From: Hyalella azteca
Taxonomy: Eukaryota > Arthropoda > Malacostraca > Amphipoda > Hyalellidae
Reading direction: 5' to 3'
Assembly: GCF_000764305.2 (NCBI RefSeq)
Contig: NW_025934536.1
Span: 546,725 to 610,724 of the forward strand
Length of the DNA stretch: 64,000 nt
Position 1 is the stretch's first letter. Each line of letters opens with the position of its first letter. A program made the translations under genes and the position numbers. The notes under the pieces were generated by a model. That model had not been told where the DNA came from. It ran no database searches and saw only the letters and a list, made by a program, of their open reading frames with translations. This document shows positions 45,951 through 59,346 of the stretch, in pieces.

Positions 45951-48560
45951 ATTAAGCCTGCGCGCTTTAAGACTAGCGATAGCTGAGCTCCTCAATATCA
46001 TTGGGTACGAGTCTTTCAAAATAAGTTGATACTTTGTTTTGATGCACGAATTGATTAGTGCTATCAAAATCATCTGTTCCTTGCAAGTTGTTAAAATTTA
46101 GGAGCCCTATATACACAAAGCCCAATCCCTTAACTGCCGACACATTTTGGAGCTTCAAAATATAGGAAAATATCAAATGCTAAGTATAGAAAAAAACTAA
46201 ATTTTGACTGATAATAAATAATAGAATCTTAATTTATACAATCCGCTGAACTAATTAGAGGAAGATAAGTACCGATAGTCTCTATAACGACGTTGCTTCT
46301 GATAATAGAATTGTCTCAAAAAGTAACATTAGCTTTCCCACGCAGAAGTCACGTAAAAAATATGAAATAAATTGTCTTCTTCATTAGGTTGTCATGTTTG
46401 TAACTGTCATCATAAAACATCTCTTAAATGACAGTCTATAAACACAGAATAGTGCGTCCAAAGCTTAATTGGCCAATTGGACTCGTGCGTCCATAGGCAA
46501 TTGATCAAACAGCGAGGTTTGTAGACAGTGAAATCAACTGATCCTCAGTTATATAATAGCGTTATTTTCCATAAATAAGATTCACTGTCTATTTCGTATT
46601 TAATATTCAATTTATATATATCATCTGTTACTTTATCGATCAATTCATTTTTAATTCCTTAACTGGAATTATCCTCGTAACATCATTCTTAAAAATTGGA
46701 ACTGGTATCCATGAACAACCTGCTAAAAATTTGATTGTTTACAGGAAACTATAAAAAATCTTCCTGAAATTCATCTTATCGGAAAACTTTTACGTAATTA
46801 CACGATCCGAAAAAAAATTTAGCAGGGCAGTATAAATTAATCGAATGTTTATAATCAAATCGGGACAAAAATACAAAGGAGCAAGAATTTTCATGCGAGA
46901 TAAAGATGCGCACGCAACATTGTTATATATGCTTCTTAATTTTGAAAGTTAAATGATTAAATATCTCAACCTAATTGCAATCGTTGCATCAGTATTTTCT
47001 TTAAACAAATTTTTACAATTCCTTCGATTATTAACTGGAGATTTGCTTCGAATGGAGTTTCCTTCCAAATCTACCAAAGAGCGATGTATATCAAGATCCC
47101 AATTGCACCTAATTGTGCGTTCTATACATTTATTAAAATATTATTTATTAAAATACGAAGCACGTGACTTGAATTAAATAGCTTTTCTGATAAATAATAC
47201 TAAAACTATTTAAATATTACTTTTAATTCACAAATTGCTCCTCAATTAGGGACTGCTTGCAAACCTTGTCAAATAATAATATTAATATGCAAGCAAATAT
47301 CAATAACAAATATTACATTCTCTGTTCCATATCAGCATGAACAACCATAAACACAGGTTATATATAAAAGTTTCTTGAAGGACGATTTACCTCGAAAAAA
47401 AGAGGTCGAGAACGCAAAATATTATCATAGATACAAAGCTAATAATTTATAATAAATAATAAGTCCATTTCTGCTTTGGAATCCATGTCTGGAGACTTGA
47501 ACGCTGCATTGGAATCCGCACCTTTATCTATTGAAGATTTTAAACATTTATTTGCTAAGTTTCACCATACGAAAAAAGAACAAAATGGACGATATAGACC
47601 GAGACGAATTTATTCTAGAAAGTTGACTCGAGGTTATTGTTATAGTGCACGTTAGTTCATGTTTAATTCTAGATTTGAAATGAAATCTTGAAGTCTGAAA
47701 CTGATGATTGGGTTTCTGAAACGTATCCAGAAAAGCATAATTTTTGACGCAAAAAGGTCATAAAAAGAATAATTGGAAAAGCAATTACTGCGAACCTAAT
47801 TACGCTTGGTAAAATAATCTCAAAACATTAACAAGAATAACCATTTATAAACTGCAAAATACAACAAAATTACAATGATTATCGTAAAAGCTGGTGAGTT
47901 ATCGTGCCTTTGGCCGCATGTGATGGCACGCAGGGACAGATGGGCGGCGCATAGACTCGCATTCCGACGCGCGGTCTGCTGATACATTTTCTGCGATCGG
48001 TAATTCGCCACCTTGAACGGACCTTCTCACTCATTCTGCTGTTCACGGGGCTAATAATCAACAGTAAAAATTTATTTTAACCTTTGGTTGCACAATTTAT
48101 CATGAGATATTTGTTATCAAAAGATATTGATTACCGAAAAAAATACATGGTACGTTGCTACAATAGGATGCAAGAAATCAAACTTTCTAAAATTGCGCTG
48201 GTATAGGGTAATTACACAAACATTGTCCATACAAATTTCACCCTAATAAACAGATTTTGTAGGAATTAGAAGAAAATTAATATATATTAATAATTGGTAA
48301 TTAACTCTAATTGATATCTTCGATTTGAATTACTTCGCAGTCATTAAAATCTTAAGTCATTGTTTCAGTTATCAACATTTGTTTTGAAAAACTCGGAACG
48401 TTTATTACCACATTGAAATAAATATTATTGTTGATGATAACTCAACAAAATTCATACTTCAAGTTTTCGTTTAGATTCACTATAGTTACTCAGGATAAAT
48501 TCTGGTTACCTTTTCATCTTGCGTTTTTCCCTGGGTCTTACGGTTTTCTAGCAAGGGCCC
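45951..48560. other. Intergenic AT-rich DNA with a small GC-rich patch
   Basis: A GC-richer segment lies at about 47890-48045 and is open in two - frames of 60 and 63 codons, without recognised motifs. The remainder is AT-rich with chance frames. Confidence 0.55.
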
Positions 48561-48628
48561 ACACAAGTATATACACTAGTATATACACAAGTATATACAC
48601 TAGTATATACACAAGTATATAAACAAGT
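48561..48628. repeat. 12/24-bp tandem array, about 68 bp
   Basis: ACACAAGTATAT and ACACTAGTATAT alternate, so the true period is 24 bp built from two 12-bp halves. Confidence 0.93.
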
Positions 48629-50639
48629 GTAAGGCACTAAAAAATACGATCGAAGGCGCACGTATACAGTTTGTATAGTTGCAGTCGCGTAAATCGGGTA
48701 GGCAATCTCTTACACGCTTAATTTTATAACTATGAAGAAATTAATTTTATTTCAAACCATTAGTTCTACAGCAAAATAACATAATAGCAGTGAAAGAAAA
48801 ATTATTTCACGATAACCAATTATGTTGCTAGACGTCACACAGTAAGGCAATAAAACTTGACTATTCCGTAAATTTAAAATGTTAATTAATGACTTCTGCA
48901 GCCACTTGCTTAGTGAAAACAAGTTTGGTAACAAGACAATAGTCGGAACTTGGAAAATACATATTTTCCACACCTAACCAATGTCCAGGCTAGCGAATTT
49001 TAACCTAACGTGATAAGTGAAGAATTAAGTTTATATGTCACCTCTGCTGAATTCCGTTCTGCTGCCTATAGCTGCACGTAATGGCATGGTATATTAAATT
49101 AAATAAGCAAGCTCTTTGTGCTGTGGGTTTTTTAGAACTAAGTTGCAACAATACCAATTACGAAGAATTTCAGATCAGGGCAATAAAGTAACAGGTGGAA
49201 TTTGGAAACAGTTGCTTCCCCTTGAAAATTTGCCGTTTGTTTTAAATAATTGACCTACCAATCTAACCGGATCAATTCTAAATAAATGAACCAATCATCA
49301 TTCATAGAATTCCACTGTATTGAAACATGTAGGAACAAAGCGTATATAAAGTAAAATGGTAGTCATATTTGGAATTATTAATTAAATTGAAATTATAAAT
49401 TATTAAAATTAAATGAAATTAAATTATTTGAAATTTTTTTAAATTTGGAATCAAAAATTAATTCTGAGCAAGAGAATTTAATTTAGATGGAATGCAGCTG
49501 CAGATTTTTTCTCATGAAGTGATTAATATTTCAAAATGCAGGAAAAAGATTTAGACTTGAAGCTATCTTGCATTAAAAAAGCATTAACTCATTTAATGCC
49601 CAAGTCGCCGCTGCTTCACTGCCCTGGAATTTGCTCTAGCAAAATCAAGTCGTATTATTAATTTTATTGAAAATACGAAAATATAATATTTACCCACCTG
49701 CCCACATGATGACCTTGGAGAAATCTTGATAAAAGAAAAATTTTCACGAATCAATAAATAATATATACATACACTACACACTAATTGCTTCAACACATTT
49801 CACTCGATCACGGCTGACAAACGACACCTCATTTATCGAATTGTCCCTAAGACTTGCATATTACCCTAGAAAATTTTGTCTGTTTACCAACAAGATCTCA
49901 ATGACGTATTTCAGGCATTATTTTTAACCAAATTATTCCTTAAAAAGATTGGTTTTCATTATTTCGAGCGCATGAAACAATTAAAATTATTAAAATAAGC
50001 TATATTTCAAAAATATTTCATTTAAAGTATAAATATAATAAAAACTATATATATGAGAAAGAAATAAATTGCTAATCAGCAACTATGGACAATTGTAAAC
50101 TGAACAATACGTATCTATGCTATTAACATAAATGTGTAAGCAATTAGAATTGATAGAAACGATGTCTATTATGTGTCAGAGTTCGTTAAAATAATTATTG
50201 AATGCATCGAAGCTGGCGAAACGTGGATTTTCAGGGTCATTTTTTCGCCTTGAATTGTTAATAGGGGCCGATTCACTATGGCTAGGAATACCTGAATAAT
50301 TCTAATAACTTTGATCACAAGCATTCAGCAACAACATTTGTAATTATTTCTAAAATTACACGTCATTATAATCCCACTAGCAACACACTCGTGCATCGCA
50401 CCATGTCAGCAGGGATTAATACCATATAAACTGGAGTTATAAGTTAAACTGAACTTATCCCACATAACGTTGGTCATAAATGGTCGCTGCACAACCTTGG
50501 CACGGCCATCTTTCTTGAGCAAGTCTTGAAATTTTCTATGGACGCGGCGGCCATCTTTGGGTATCGCTTCGGGCGACGAGCTCGCGATCGCCTGTACAAT
50601 TTCGGCGTTCAAGTGGCGTCTTACGTACGAGGTAAATGC
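48629..50639. other. Intergenic AT-rich DNA, no supported gene
   Basis: A 68-codon - frame at 50406-50612 lies in a GC-richer patch next to the composite repeat and is unrecognised; it could be a worn element fragment. No other signal. Confidence 0.5.
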
Positions 50640-52250
50640 CGTGTAAGATGCAACCGTTGTTGTACGGTTACGATATATTAGGCGCGGCGTTTTTATACGG
50701 CGTTTCCAAGACGTTATATTAGTCTCAGACTTAGTTTATAGGAAAACATGGGGCAGCGAGCCCACTGCGGGTCATGGGCCCATAGCGGGTTTCTCGCTAA
50801 GTATGGCAGATATTGGTCCGTGTTCTCTACCGCCGGTCGACAGTTTCACTGGGATGAAGTGTACGGATTTACGTTTTGCTAAGTGTTTGCGTTATTAAGT
50901 TATTTGTGAATAACTGTTTTAGACCAGATAAAAAATTTTTTGCTGCTAAATAGAACTGTTTTCGATTACTGTAGATAAAGCTTTTGAAATTACTGTGAAT
51001 TATATTTTGAAAGTAATATTTATAGGGATGATTTTGAGGTCAAGTTAAGACTATTAACTTTTAAAATAAAATGTTGACACGATATAAATTGAAATGATAC
51101 CTAGTGGGGGCAACGGGCCCACGCGTGTCACGGGGCAAAGCGCCCATGGTGAAGTCTTGTGTTATACATCATTAGATTTGTCTCAATGACCTTTTCAAAC
51201 TATGACTAGCTTTTTGAATTACAAATTACACTTCATATTGCATGATTTTTTGATTTGCCGCCTCAAGGCAGCAGGTTTAGTTTCTAGTTATGCGTATTTA
51301 TGACCCCTTATCGAGTTATTGACTCTTGCCTTGCCAAAAGTTGATTTCATGCAGTCAACACTAATGAGCCAAAAGTTGCTAAGTTTTTATGGTGTTGGCT
51401 GAAATCACGATTAGGTACGAATTCTCTGCACATAATATCTGGATTATCTACGAAACTGGAACGAAATTTTTTTCTGATCAACTAAATATATTTCTTCTGG
51501 TCAAGGATACATTTTTTCATGTCAAGGACGATTTTTTTATCGCAAGGAAATATTTTTCAAGCCAAGGATATGTGTTTTTATGTCAGTGAAATATTTTTCT
51601 TCACGTCAGTGATAGATTTTTTAAGCCAAGAGAATATTTTTTCAAGTTAAGGATATGATTTTTTGAGTTGTTAATAAATGAATGAATGTCACATTTTTAA
51701 AGACATTTTTCTTATTTTTAACAGTAAAGTGTTGTTTTATCATTTTTAAACGAAAAATATGCAATTGTGATAAAGGGACCAAGGGTGGGCGCCTTGCCCC
51801 AAGCCCATGGGCCCATTACCCCAGGGGTGGAGCAATGGGCCCATTTTGACACTTTTTACAAAATAGTGTTCCATTAAAAATTGAATAACTCTATTTGCGT
51901 CTAATTCCCATTATACATTCCTCATTAGTTGTACCTTTAAACAACACAAAGAACCACCTCGTATCAATTAAAACTTCATCAAAAATTTAGTTTAAAAAAG
52001 GGGTGTGGGCGCTGCCCCATGTTGCCCTACGATGTAAGCATTCAATTAACGCTATATACATCAGTGGCAGTCGTCATTATACGGCGTTTCCAGGACGTTA
52101 CATTAATGGCATTCTGGGTGTATACGGTACGTTCTAGCAACACGCTACATTAATTAGTGGCAGGCGTTTTTATACGTGTTTCCGAGACGTTAAATTAATG
52201 GCAGGCTGGGTGCATACAGTGTAAGCATTCGCTACGTCAGTGGCAGGAAG
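50640..52250. mobile_element. Composite repeat, possible non-autonomous element
   Basis: A sequence with TATACGGCGTTTCCAAGACG lies at 50686-50721. Related copies follow in the same direction at 52072-52110 and 52159-52202, the last two inside a 2.3-copy tandem repeat with a unit of 83 to 95 bp (GTGGCAG start, CTGGGTGYATAC middle). Between these flanks are GC-rich blocks in inverted pairs: about 50755-50775 with 52004-52022, and 51105-51150 with 51781-51825 (GTGGGCGCCTTGCCCC against GGGGCAAAGCGCCCAT). ATGGGCCCAT palindromes occur at 50774, 51807 and 51835. Direct outer repeats and inverted inner arms without an open frame suggest a non-coding mobile element, but its ends are not defined. Accumulated local rearrangement is the alternative. 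Confidence 0.45.
51496..51670. repeat. Degenerate tandem array of about 22 bp, eight units
   Basis: Units of the form GTCAAGGATATTTTTTCA recur with substitutions (GTCAAGGACG, GCAAGGAAAT, GCCAAGGATA, GTCAGTGAAA, GCCAAGAGAA, GTTAAGGATA), each followed by a T-run. It lies inside the composite repeat region. Confidence 0.75.
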
Positions 52251-52320
52251 TGTGAACACCGAATTTTTATTTTCAAAACTATAATTGCAAAATTATTTCG
52301 ATACTGGGAGAACTGCATGT

Positions 52321-52938
52321 TGATTCACGGAAACTTCCTGATTTGAAAGCACAATAGAAAAAATAGAAATTGTAATGATTTCATTACAATATAAATTTCA
52401 TTGTAAAAAGACATTACCTGGATTTTGCATCACTTACTTTTAAAGATGACAGCGGACAAATGGCAGCTCTCATTGTCAATGAATTCAGTTAGTCGATTTT
52501 TAAAGATCCCTTCAACTCGCTGAGGCATATTGATGGGTATGTTTGCGATGGCTTGGCGTATGTTGTTTTTCAAATGAGGTATGGTCCTTGGACAGTCATC
52601 GTCAACAATTAATTGATTTAATATAATCCCATGAAAAAATTCCACGGAGCCAGATCGGGAGATAAGGCCGGCCAATGGAGATGCAGGCCGGCCTGCGACC
52701 GACATTGAGGCGCTCTGCAAAATTTTGTCTCAGACGAAAACAACTCTTCAAAACGACAACTAGAAATGTAAGTCTTGACAGCAAACGCACGCTGCTCACT
52801 TGTCCGATGCATAATGGCAATTGACTAGGCGAGACACAAAACTTCTCAACCTTACCTGTCATATAAATACTTCTCACCCTTTTCTACAACAACTGTCTGC
52901 TTGGTGCGAAATATAAAGCAGGAAGTTTACGTGAATCG
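52321..52938 (-). mobile_element. Decayed Tc1/mariner-like transposon with terminal inverted repeats
   Basis: The left end reads TGATTCACGGAAACTTCCTG (52321-52340). The reverse complement of 52919-52938 is CGATTCACGTAAACTTCCTG, so 18 of 20 bases match. Between them on the - strand lies a broken transposase. At about 618 bp the element is roughly half the usual size, in line with internal deletion. A TA target duplication is not evident at these edges, so the true termini may extend a few bases further. Confidence 0.75.
52430..52812 (-). pseudogene. Truncated, frameshifted DUF4817/Tc1-mariner-type transposase
   Basis: Reading leftward from 52812, the peptide begins MHRTSEQRAFAVKTY, typical of the N-terminal helix-turn-helix (DUF4817) of this transposase group. 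It then passes almost directly to HWPALSPDLAPWNFF, the block around the second catalytic aspartate of the DDE/D domain (SPDLAP). After a +1 frameshift near 52620-52630 it continues in another frame with DDDCPRTIPHLKNNIRQ and INMPQRVEGIFKNRLTEF, the usual C-terminal helices. The central part with the first catalytic aspartate is missing. The copy is dead. Several overlapping frames in this interval are pieces of the same gene. Confidence 0.85.
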
Positions 52939-54385
52939 CTCCGTATGTTTATCAATCATTTTAGTTCAATTTAGTTATTTGAATGAAAATGGCTAACATA
53001 GGACGCATTACCAAAAATACTAGAAAAGATAATTCACATTCGTGTAGACAACGAAATTGACATTGGAAAAACTGTTATTAACGCAATTTAAAATAAAAGA
53101 AATTCGATGGCATGTAAATTAAGCTACCAACAATCCGGAACATGTCACCTAATTTCCTTATTACTATCGCTTCATGATTTTAATTTCGATCATCGGGCAC
53201 TTCATTTATATGAATTTCTACTGGAATATACAGCCTGGAACTGGAATGCAACGGGAACTGGTATGCAACCTCACCGAAATTATTCAGATGCCATGTAAAA
53301 GCAGTGACAAATTTCTTGCTCAATGAGGTAAAATTACAGTTCATTATTCGTGTAAAAGGCTAAATAATGTTCAGAGGCAGATATCTTCAGAACATGAATA
53401 TATTTCCAGAGAATTTAATACCTATCGAAAATTTTGGTCAGGGATTTATGCAAGGAAAATATTTTATTGTTTAATTCGTAAAAATTAATGAATTTTTCAA
53501 TATTATTTAAATATAAAAATTAGAATAAAGTGATATTTTCATGAATTATTGGGAATGATAGTAATAAAAAAGCTATCGAGATTTTACCGTATTATTTATT
53601 CAAGAATTTACACTAAAAAATGATCATTGATATAAGGAATTTGTTTGAAGAAGCTCAAGTATTGGTCTTAAGCATCAAGATGTGGACAAAGTTTTCATCA
53701 GCTGGTTAGGTCTTCCTCAGGTAAGTACAGATAAGGGGCAGCTGCAACGCCAGCACGATAAACGTCAAGATCACACAATATGCCTATTACTTTCTACAGA
53801 AAGAAACGCGGAAACTTAATATAGACTTTTTTAATTTTAAAATTAAGATTTTAATTTATAATTTCCAATAGAATACAGGGAAGACCAATGATCAAAAATA
53901 AATTAACGACATAGAGAGCTTCCATAAAACATAATATGAAGAAAATAAAACAGGTGCATCAGTTGCCAATTTCCTAAGGATTTTATTCCATAATATTCGT
54001 GACTCATTCTTCATTAATCACGGTCATTTTTATTTTATATTTGCAATAAAATAATCTAATTTATAACGACAGAATTAAGAAAAACAGTAGTTTCAGGAAT
54101 AATAGCTACGTGTAATATGCACATTGATTGAATTTTCGCTTCTATTTGAAAACAAAATCGCTTCGACTAAAGCGCTATTTTTTCACTTGCAACGCCGCGA
54201 CCGACAGGATTGCACTATTTTCTTGCTCTCGCTCGATATCGACGTTGCAGCCACCGAATCAAGGGACCTATTCGAGTGTCACTTAATTGCCCTTTCGAGT
54301 GGACAATTATTCAGAAGGACATCTCCGAGAATTTCTGAAGAGAAATTCTTTAAATTCCTTGTGAACGACCGCGAAAAAGAAAAGA
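52939..54385. other. Intergenic AT-rich DNA with an isolated splice-donor match
   Basis: At 53718-53726 there is a full donor consensus CAG|GTAAGT. The frame ending at it is open for about 24 codons (reading KHQDVDKVFISWLGLPQ near its end). An exon of an unseen gene is possible but unsupported by homology. A 92-codon frame at 54124-54402 is unrecognised. Confidence 0.45.
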
Positions 54386-54505
54386 TCTTTATGAATGGAT
54401 GAAGAAGATCTTTATTTTTAAGAGTGAATTAAGGAGAGATCTATAGGAGTGGATGACGATGAGATCTGTTGGAATGGATGAAGAGGAGATCTATAAAAGC
54501 GATTG
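54386..54505. repeat. Degenerate tandem repeat of about 33 bp, four units
   Basis: Units share RRAGATCTWTA followed by GGATGA, recurring near 54385, 54407, 54437, 54460 and 54486. Divergence is high. Confidence 0.65.
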
Positions 54506-56892
54506 CCTAACCATGAAGTTATGTAATAATAGAGACTTGCACGAGTTGCTTATAAGAAACCTGGTCAGCTTATACATGTTTTAGTATCCGGTAACGTGAA
54601 TCTATAATCCACAATCATTAATCAAGGCCACATTAATAATTGTCATGGCCTTGATAGTTCACTCTGTGGGAAGACAAACCTATAGTGAAAGAGTGATTGG
54701 ACGGAAAAAAATTGGAGAGTGATCGGAAGGAAAAAGTAAGCAGATCATAATTATATTGATTGGTAGACGAAATAATCTTGTTTCCCAGAAATATACTTGA
54801 TTAATAATGATAATAATAGAAGTGAAAAATAAATTTGCAAATATACCGAAGGTTGTTAATGAACGCCATGCACTCCTGCATCCGAATGACTGACAGTAAA
54901 GGCATTAACGCGACTCAGCGCTGCACGTGCAAGACTAAAGCAATATATAAATATAAAGTACCTCCTTGGTGATTTCAAAATTTTAAATCTGTAATCATTT
55001 TAATTAAGGTCATATTAATCAGTTTTTCCGGCACCATCATTGTATTTCTCAGAGTACCAAATTTAATCAGCATAATATGCCCGAATGTATTTTTTTCAAA
55101 AAAAAAAAATCTTAAAAATCTTCTAGCTCTGAAAATTTTATGCCCAGGGCCCAAAAGAAATTTGTAATGCACTAAACCTGTCATAAATATTGTTTCATTA
55201 TGTCACTCTAATTTAAATCAGCTGAGAGCTCAGCCACCGGCGCATGAAACAGCAGGCAAAATTGATTCATCTATCCATTCGTTAATGAGGCTCGTAACAC
55301 ATTGGTGCTGCAGGGCTATAGATGCCTTGCTGCATCAGGTGCCATTGCCAATTTTAATTAGTGTTGAATCAATAAGCAAAGCCCCGATGTGGCGAAGCCT
55401 CACAAAGCTTTTTTAGTTAACCAAGTGACATGAAGAGCTTGTATGCTTTCCGAGTACGCAATGATTTCGTGCAATTTGCGTACTTTGTGTCGTCCGATTC
55501 TATGACGTGTTGCTTAAAATGGCACAATAGTTTATATTATCGTTTGGCATAATAATTTTTGTTAATGAATTAATATTAATAAATTAATTAAGTTTGCATA
55601 TACTCGAACGGAATGATTTTAATTTTACTTGATTAAATTTAAATATGACTGACTTCTACAATTTTTACAGTCGATTAAGACTTAACATCCAATTTATGAT
55701 CTATCTAGCAAAATATTCGATATATTCAAATATTCGAGCAAAATATTCGATATATTCAAAATTTCTGTCAAACTTGCAAATTAAATGTTTTATAAATATT
55801 ATAAATATGTAAATATATTAAATTTTTTATGTGAATCCGCATTACGTCATCTTCTATTAATATGCAGAGATGGTCAACAGGTGTGCAGCTACCTCAGCTT
55901 CCTGATGTTGCAAACAACAAATGTTTTCATGTAACATACGAACCCTGTTGTGATTTACCAACAAAGGACAAATTCCTTATCAAAAGCTACACTATAACAA
56001 ATCAAAAACGAAATCTTCTCGATCACAAATCATATTCTTCCTAAGATAAACCAGAAGAAAATCATATTTTTCCTGAGATAAAGCAGAAGAAAACAAAAGG
56101 CCTTCGTCCGCAATAATTTTGAGTCTCAGCGAACCGTGAAGGACGGAATATGATCACAGCGTCTCGGTGTTCCGTAAAAATTATTTACCAGAAACTTTTT
56201 GATGAAAGGGAAATCCGTGATTGACGGACAGGTTCTTTGTGTGAAGTTAATTAGCAGCGACCGACAATAGCTGCTTTCTTTGCTATCCGTGACGCCTTTG
56301 CCCTCAGCGCGCGTTTCCCTCAGAGAAAAAAATAAGGAGACTCGAGGGTAAGACGCTCGAGGCGTTACTTAATTGTTCTTTCCAGGCTGAGATAATATCC
56401 ATTACTTTGTTATTGTATTTTGTGTACATATTATTAAACTGTGATAAAATTCACTTATAAATAATTATCATATTGAAGTTGGTCATTGGTGCGAATAATA
56501 TTTCAGATAAGAAATCAATGTTTTCCAAGAAGTATATGTTCAATTTCACTAGGAATAGTAAATGCATCTCCAAAAATAATTATAATTACATCTATAATTT
56601 ATGCACTATAATACGAGAATTAAAGAACCACTTTTTTAAAAATTCTGAATTTATTATTATTTACTAAGGTACTTCGACGTTAAAATACAGCTGTGTGTTG
56701 TTAATTATTAAAATTGAATCAAAAAAATTCCGTAAAGCATGAAATTTATAGACCACTGACTTGGAAAGGCCGTGTGCATTAATACACCGACGGACGCTTA
56801 TGCTTAGAACTTCAGATAGATTTGAAAATGGATTTTCGTCCCATCTATCACAAATCAAACAAATCTTTGAAACAAATCAGTCAATGCGTATT
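54506..56892. other. Intergenic AT-rich DNA, no supported gene
   Basis: A short direct repeat, GCAAAATATTCGATATATTC, lies at about 55708 and 55738. Frames at 55862-56044 (+), 56473-56667 (+) and 56664-56858 (-) are unrecognised. No RNA genes are seen. Confidence 0.55.
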
Positions 56893-57322
56893 GAAAGCAA
56901 AAATATGAAATTGTAAGTTTCAAGCTCGTAATGTAAGTAAGTTATGTAAGTTTCAATGCTCGTTCAAGCTCATGCATTGAATTAATAAATGTTTAGCCTC
57001 CAGCTGCTTTGTAAGAAAGCTATAAAATTTCAAGTTTCAAGCTCATAATATGCATATTATTAATGAATGTTTAGCCTCCAGCTGCTAGTGAAAGGAAAGA
57101 TATTAAATTTTAAGTTTCCAGCTCATAATATATATGCACTGTACCAATGAGTGTTTAGTGAAAGCATAGCTAAAAAATCCTAAGTTTCAAGCTCGTAATA
57201 TGCATTGTATTGATGAATGTTTAGGCCCTAACTGCAGGTGAAAGCTAAACTATGAAATTTTAAGTTTCAAACTCGTAATATTTATTTCATTGATGAATGT
57301 TTAGCCTGCAGCTGCTGTAAAG
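56893..57322. repeat. Tandem array of about 85 bp, five diverged copies
   Basis: Each unit contains TAAGTTTCAAGCTCRTAATA, then TGATGAATGTTTAGCCTCCA and AGCTGCTGTGAAAGC. Lengths vary from about 70 to 110 bp through internal gains and losses. The first copy has an inner duplication of GTAAGTTTCAA. Confidence 0.88.
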
Positions 57323-58960
57323 CAAGTCGGAAGTGTAGGGTGCAGGGAAGCTCTGGAGTGCTCCGGTGTCGAGTGACGAAGGTTCGACATTTCAGGCGCG
57401 GATGCCTCCACTATAGCCACTCTCACTTTCGTCGGCAGTCAATTAAATGCCATAGGAGAAATTATGCTATGAAGACATTTAACTACATAATTAAAGCAAT
57501 GATAAGTAAATTTATTAATGTGAAAATTCGCTCATATTATTATTCATGCATAAGATAATGAGTCTTGGAGTACGCGGACTGCAGAATCGAAAAGTCTCCA
57601 TATAAAGATTGAATAATAATAACTTTTTAAACAATATCTGTAGAATTATATGGGAAACTACAGGAAAAAGTTTCCCGCTGCATTGGCAAGCGGCAACACG
57701 AATATATTTAAATGTGACATTTCACAACAGTTTAAAGATTGATTGCGTGATTGCTAACGTTCAACTTTAACATTCGATGATCACATGCATCAGTGAGTCT
57801 TTGTACCGGCATTCTATTGATAATTTGACTATGACCTTACCCACGCTGGTGGATTCCAAACAAAGAGAGGCGTTGGGAAATGCAGATGATAGTGAAACTA
57901 AATCTACTGTCAACGGTTCGACGTAAAGAGCACGTACCGGAAACGGAAGTGGATGTTGGAGACGGTGAGCATATATACGCTGCGATCCTGGTGGTGCGTG
58001 AGAAATGTTGAATGTTGGGATGCGGAGGGAACTTAATGAGTGTAAAGTAACCGGGTCAGGAGATGGCGAGGGAAATGTTGAAGGTTGTGAATGCAGAGAG
58101 AACTTATGTCATTTGGGAAAATCGGCTCAGGCGAGGGAAATGCTGCATGTTGGAGGTGAGTGTCCAACTATCTCGATGTTCGCTGGTATTTGCATCAACC
58201 AGCGTTACCCGTACATAAATATTGGCAATCTCAGGTTCTTCCCACCCGAATCCCACGCGCGGTACGGACGCCAATGTGGAACGAATTACCTCCACATTAA
58301 CATTTAATTGCATTTGATCATTAATTGACTTTGAAGAAAACCAATCCTCGATGACGTCAGTCAACAGATATTGTTTTGTGAAGCAATCCAAAGGGAACTG
58401 TCAGCATATTGGAAGAGAATATACTAAGGAGGTATAGTAATTTTTTTTATCCCCCGTATTCGTGTTCATATTTTTAGCGTTGTGGTCTTATTTAATAGTA
58501 TATAATGATCGTAGAACTACATTCTGTACATTTTTGGAAACTATAAATTATTAGTTAATTGTTAATTACTAGCTCGTTTCATTCTTTGGAAATGATTGTA
58601 TTAACTTAATAATGATAATATTGAAGGTAATAATATCAAATTTAATAACAGGTACCAAAATAGCACAGAACAAAAGTTTGTAATGAATTCCTTGATTTCA
58701 CTAATTCACGAGCAGCAACTTCATCTGAATTGGATCACTGCGATCGAGTGAATGTCTCTGTGCAGACTGTTAGATGTAATGAATGTAAAAACGAAAGTTT
58801 CTAAGTGCAATGAATAACGTACGTTTTGATATAAATTCAAGAGATGCTCCATTGAGATGTTTCTTCCAACTCTTTTGTAGGTGATGGCGATTAAACAGAT
58901 GCAGTCGTTCAGCTGTAACAGCTGTTGTAGCGGTGCAAAAGAAAAATGCTGCACCAGTGC
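57323..58960. other. Intergenic DNA with a 65 to 70-bp repeat at 58002-58160
   Basis: GAAATGTTGAATGTTGG and its variants start at 58002, 58072 and 58137, each followed by GGAACTTA-type text in the first two. A 95-codon - frame at 58104-58391 partly overlaps it and reads like protein in places, but no family is recognised. Confidence 0.5.
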
Positions 58961-59041
58961 AACAACAGCTGCAATTAACAACGGTGTAACAACAGCTGCA
59001 ATTAACAACGGTGTAACAACTGCTGCAATGCAACAATAACA
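58961..59041. repeat. 27-bp tandem array, three copies
   Basis: AACAACAGCTGCAATTAACA followed by ACGGTGT occurs at 58961 and 58988, with a diverged third copy at 59015. Each of the first two units carries a CAGCTG E-box. The - strand frames here read CCYTVVNCS-type repeats and are by-products. Confidence 0.92.
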
Positions 59042-59346
59042 CCTGCCGCAGTGCAAACCGAGATGCGGGTGCTTTGTCGTTTTGCTTTCTTTGCAAGTCT
59101 TCTTAAGCAACGGATCTTCAATAGATAACCTATGTGGGATATCTAATGCAGCGACTGCATTGATCTCTGGTGAATGCGCCAGTACCGTACGTTTAGCTAC
59201 TCTGAATGATATTACAAAATGTGGGCTAATTGTTCGATAATTATCAATCTCGATAGAAGTAATAATGTCTGATGTTTTGTCTCATCAGCATTAAATAATT
59301 AGGTTAATGCTAGGTAAGTCAATTTGACTCGTAAAATCTCGCTCTG

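Noticed and set aside
58104..58391. 95-codon - frame that reads like protein in places
   Set aside because: No family is recognised, it overlaps a local repeat, and no splice or poly(A) context is seen.
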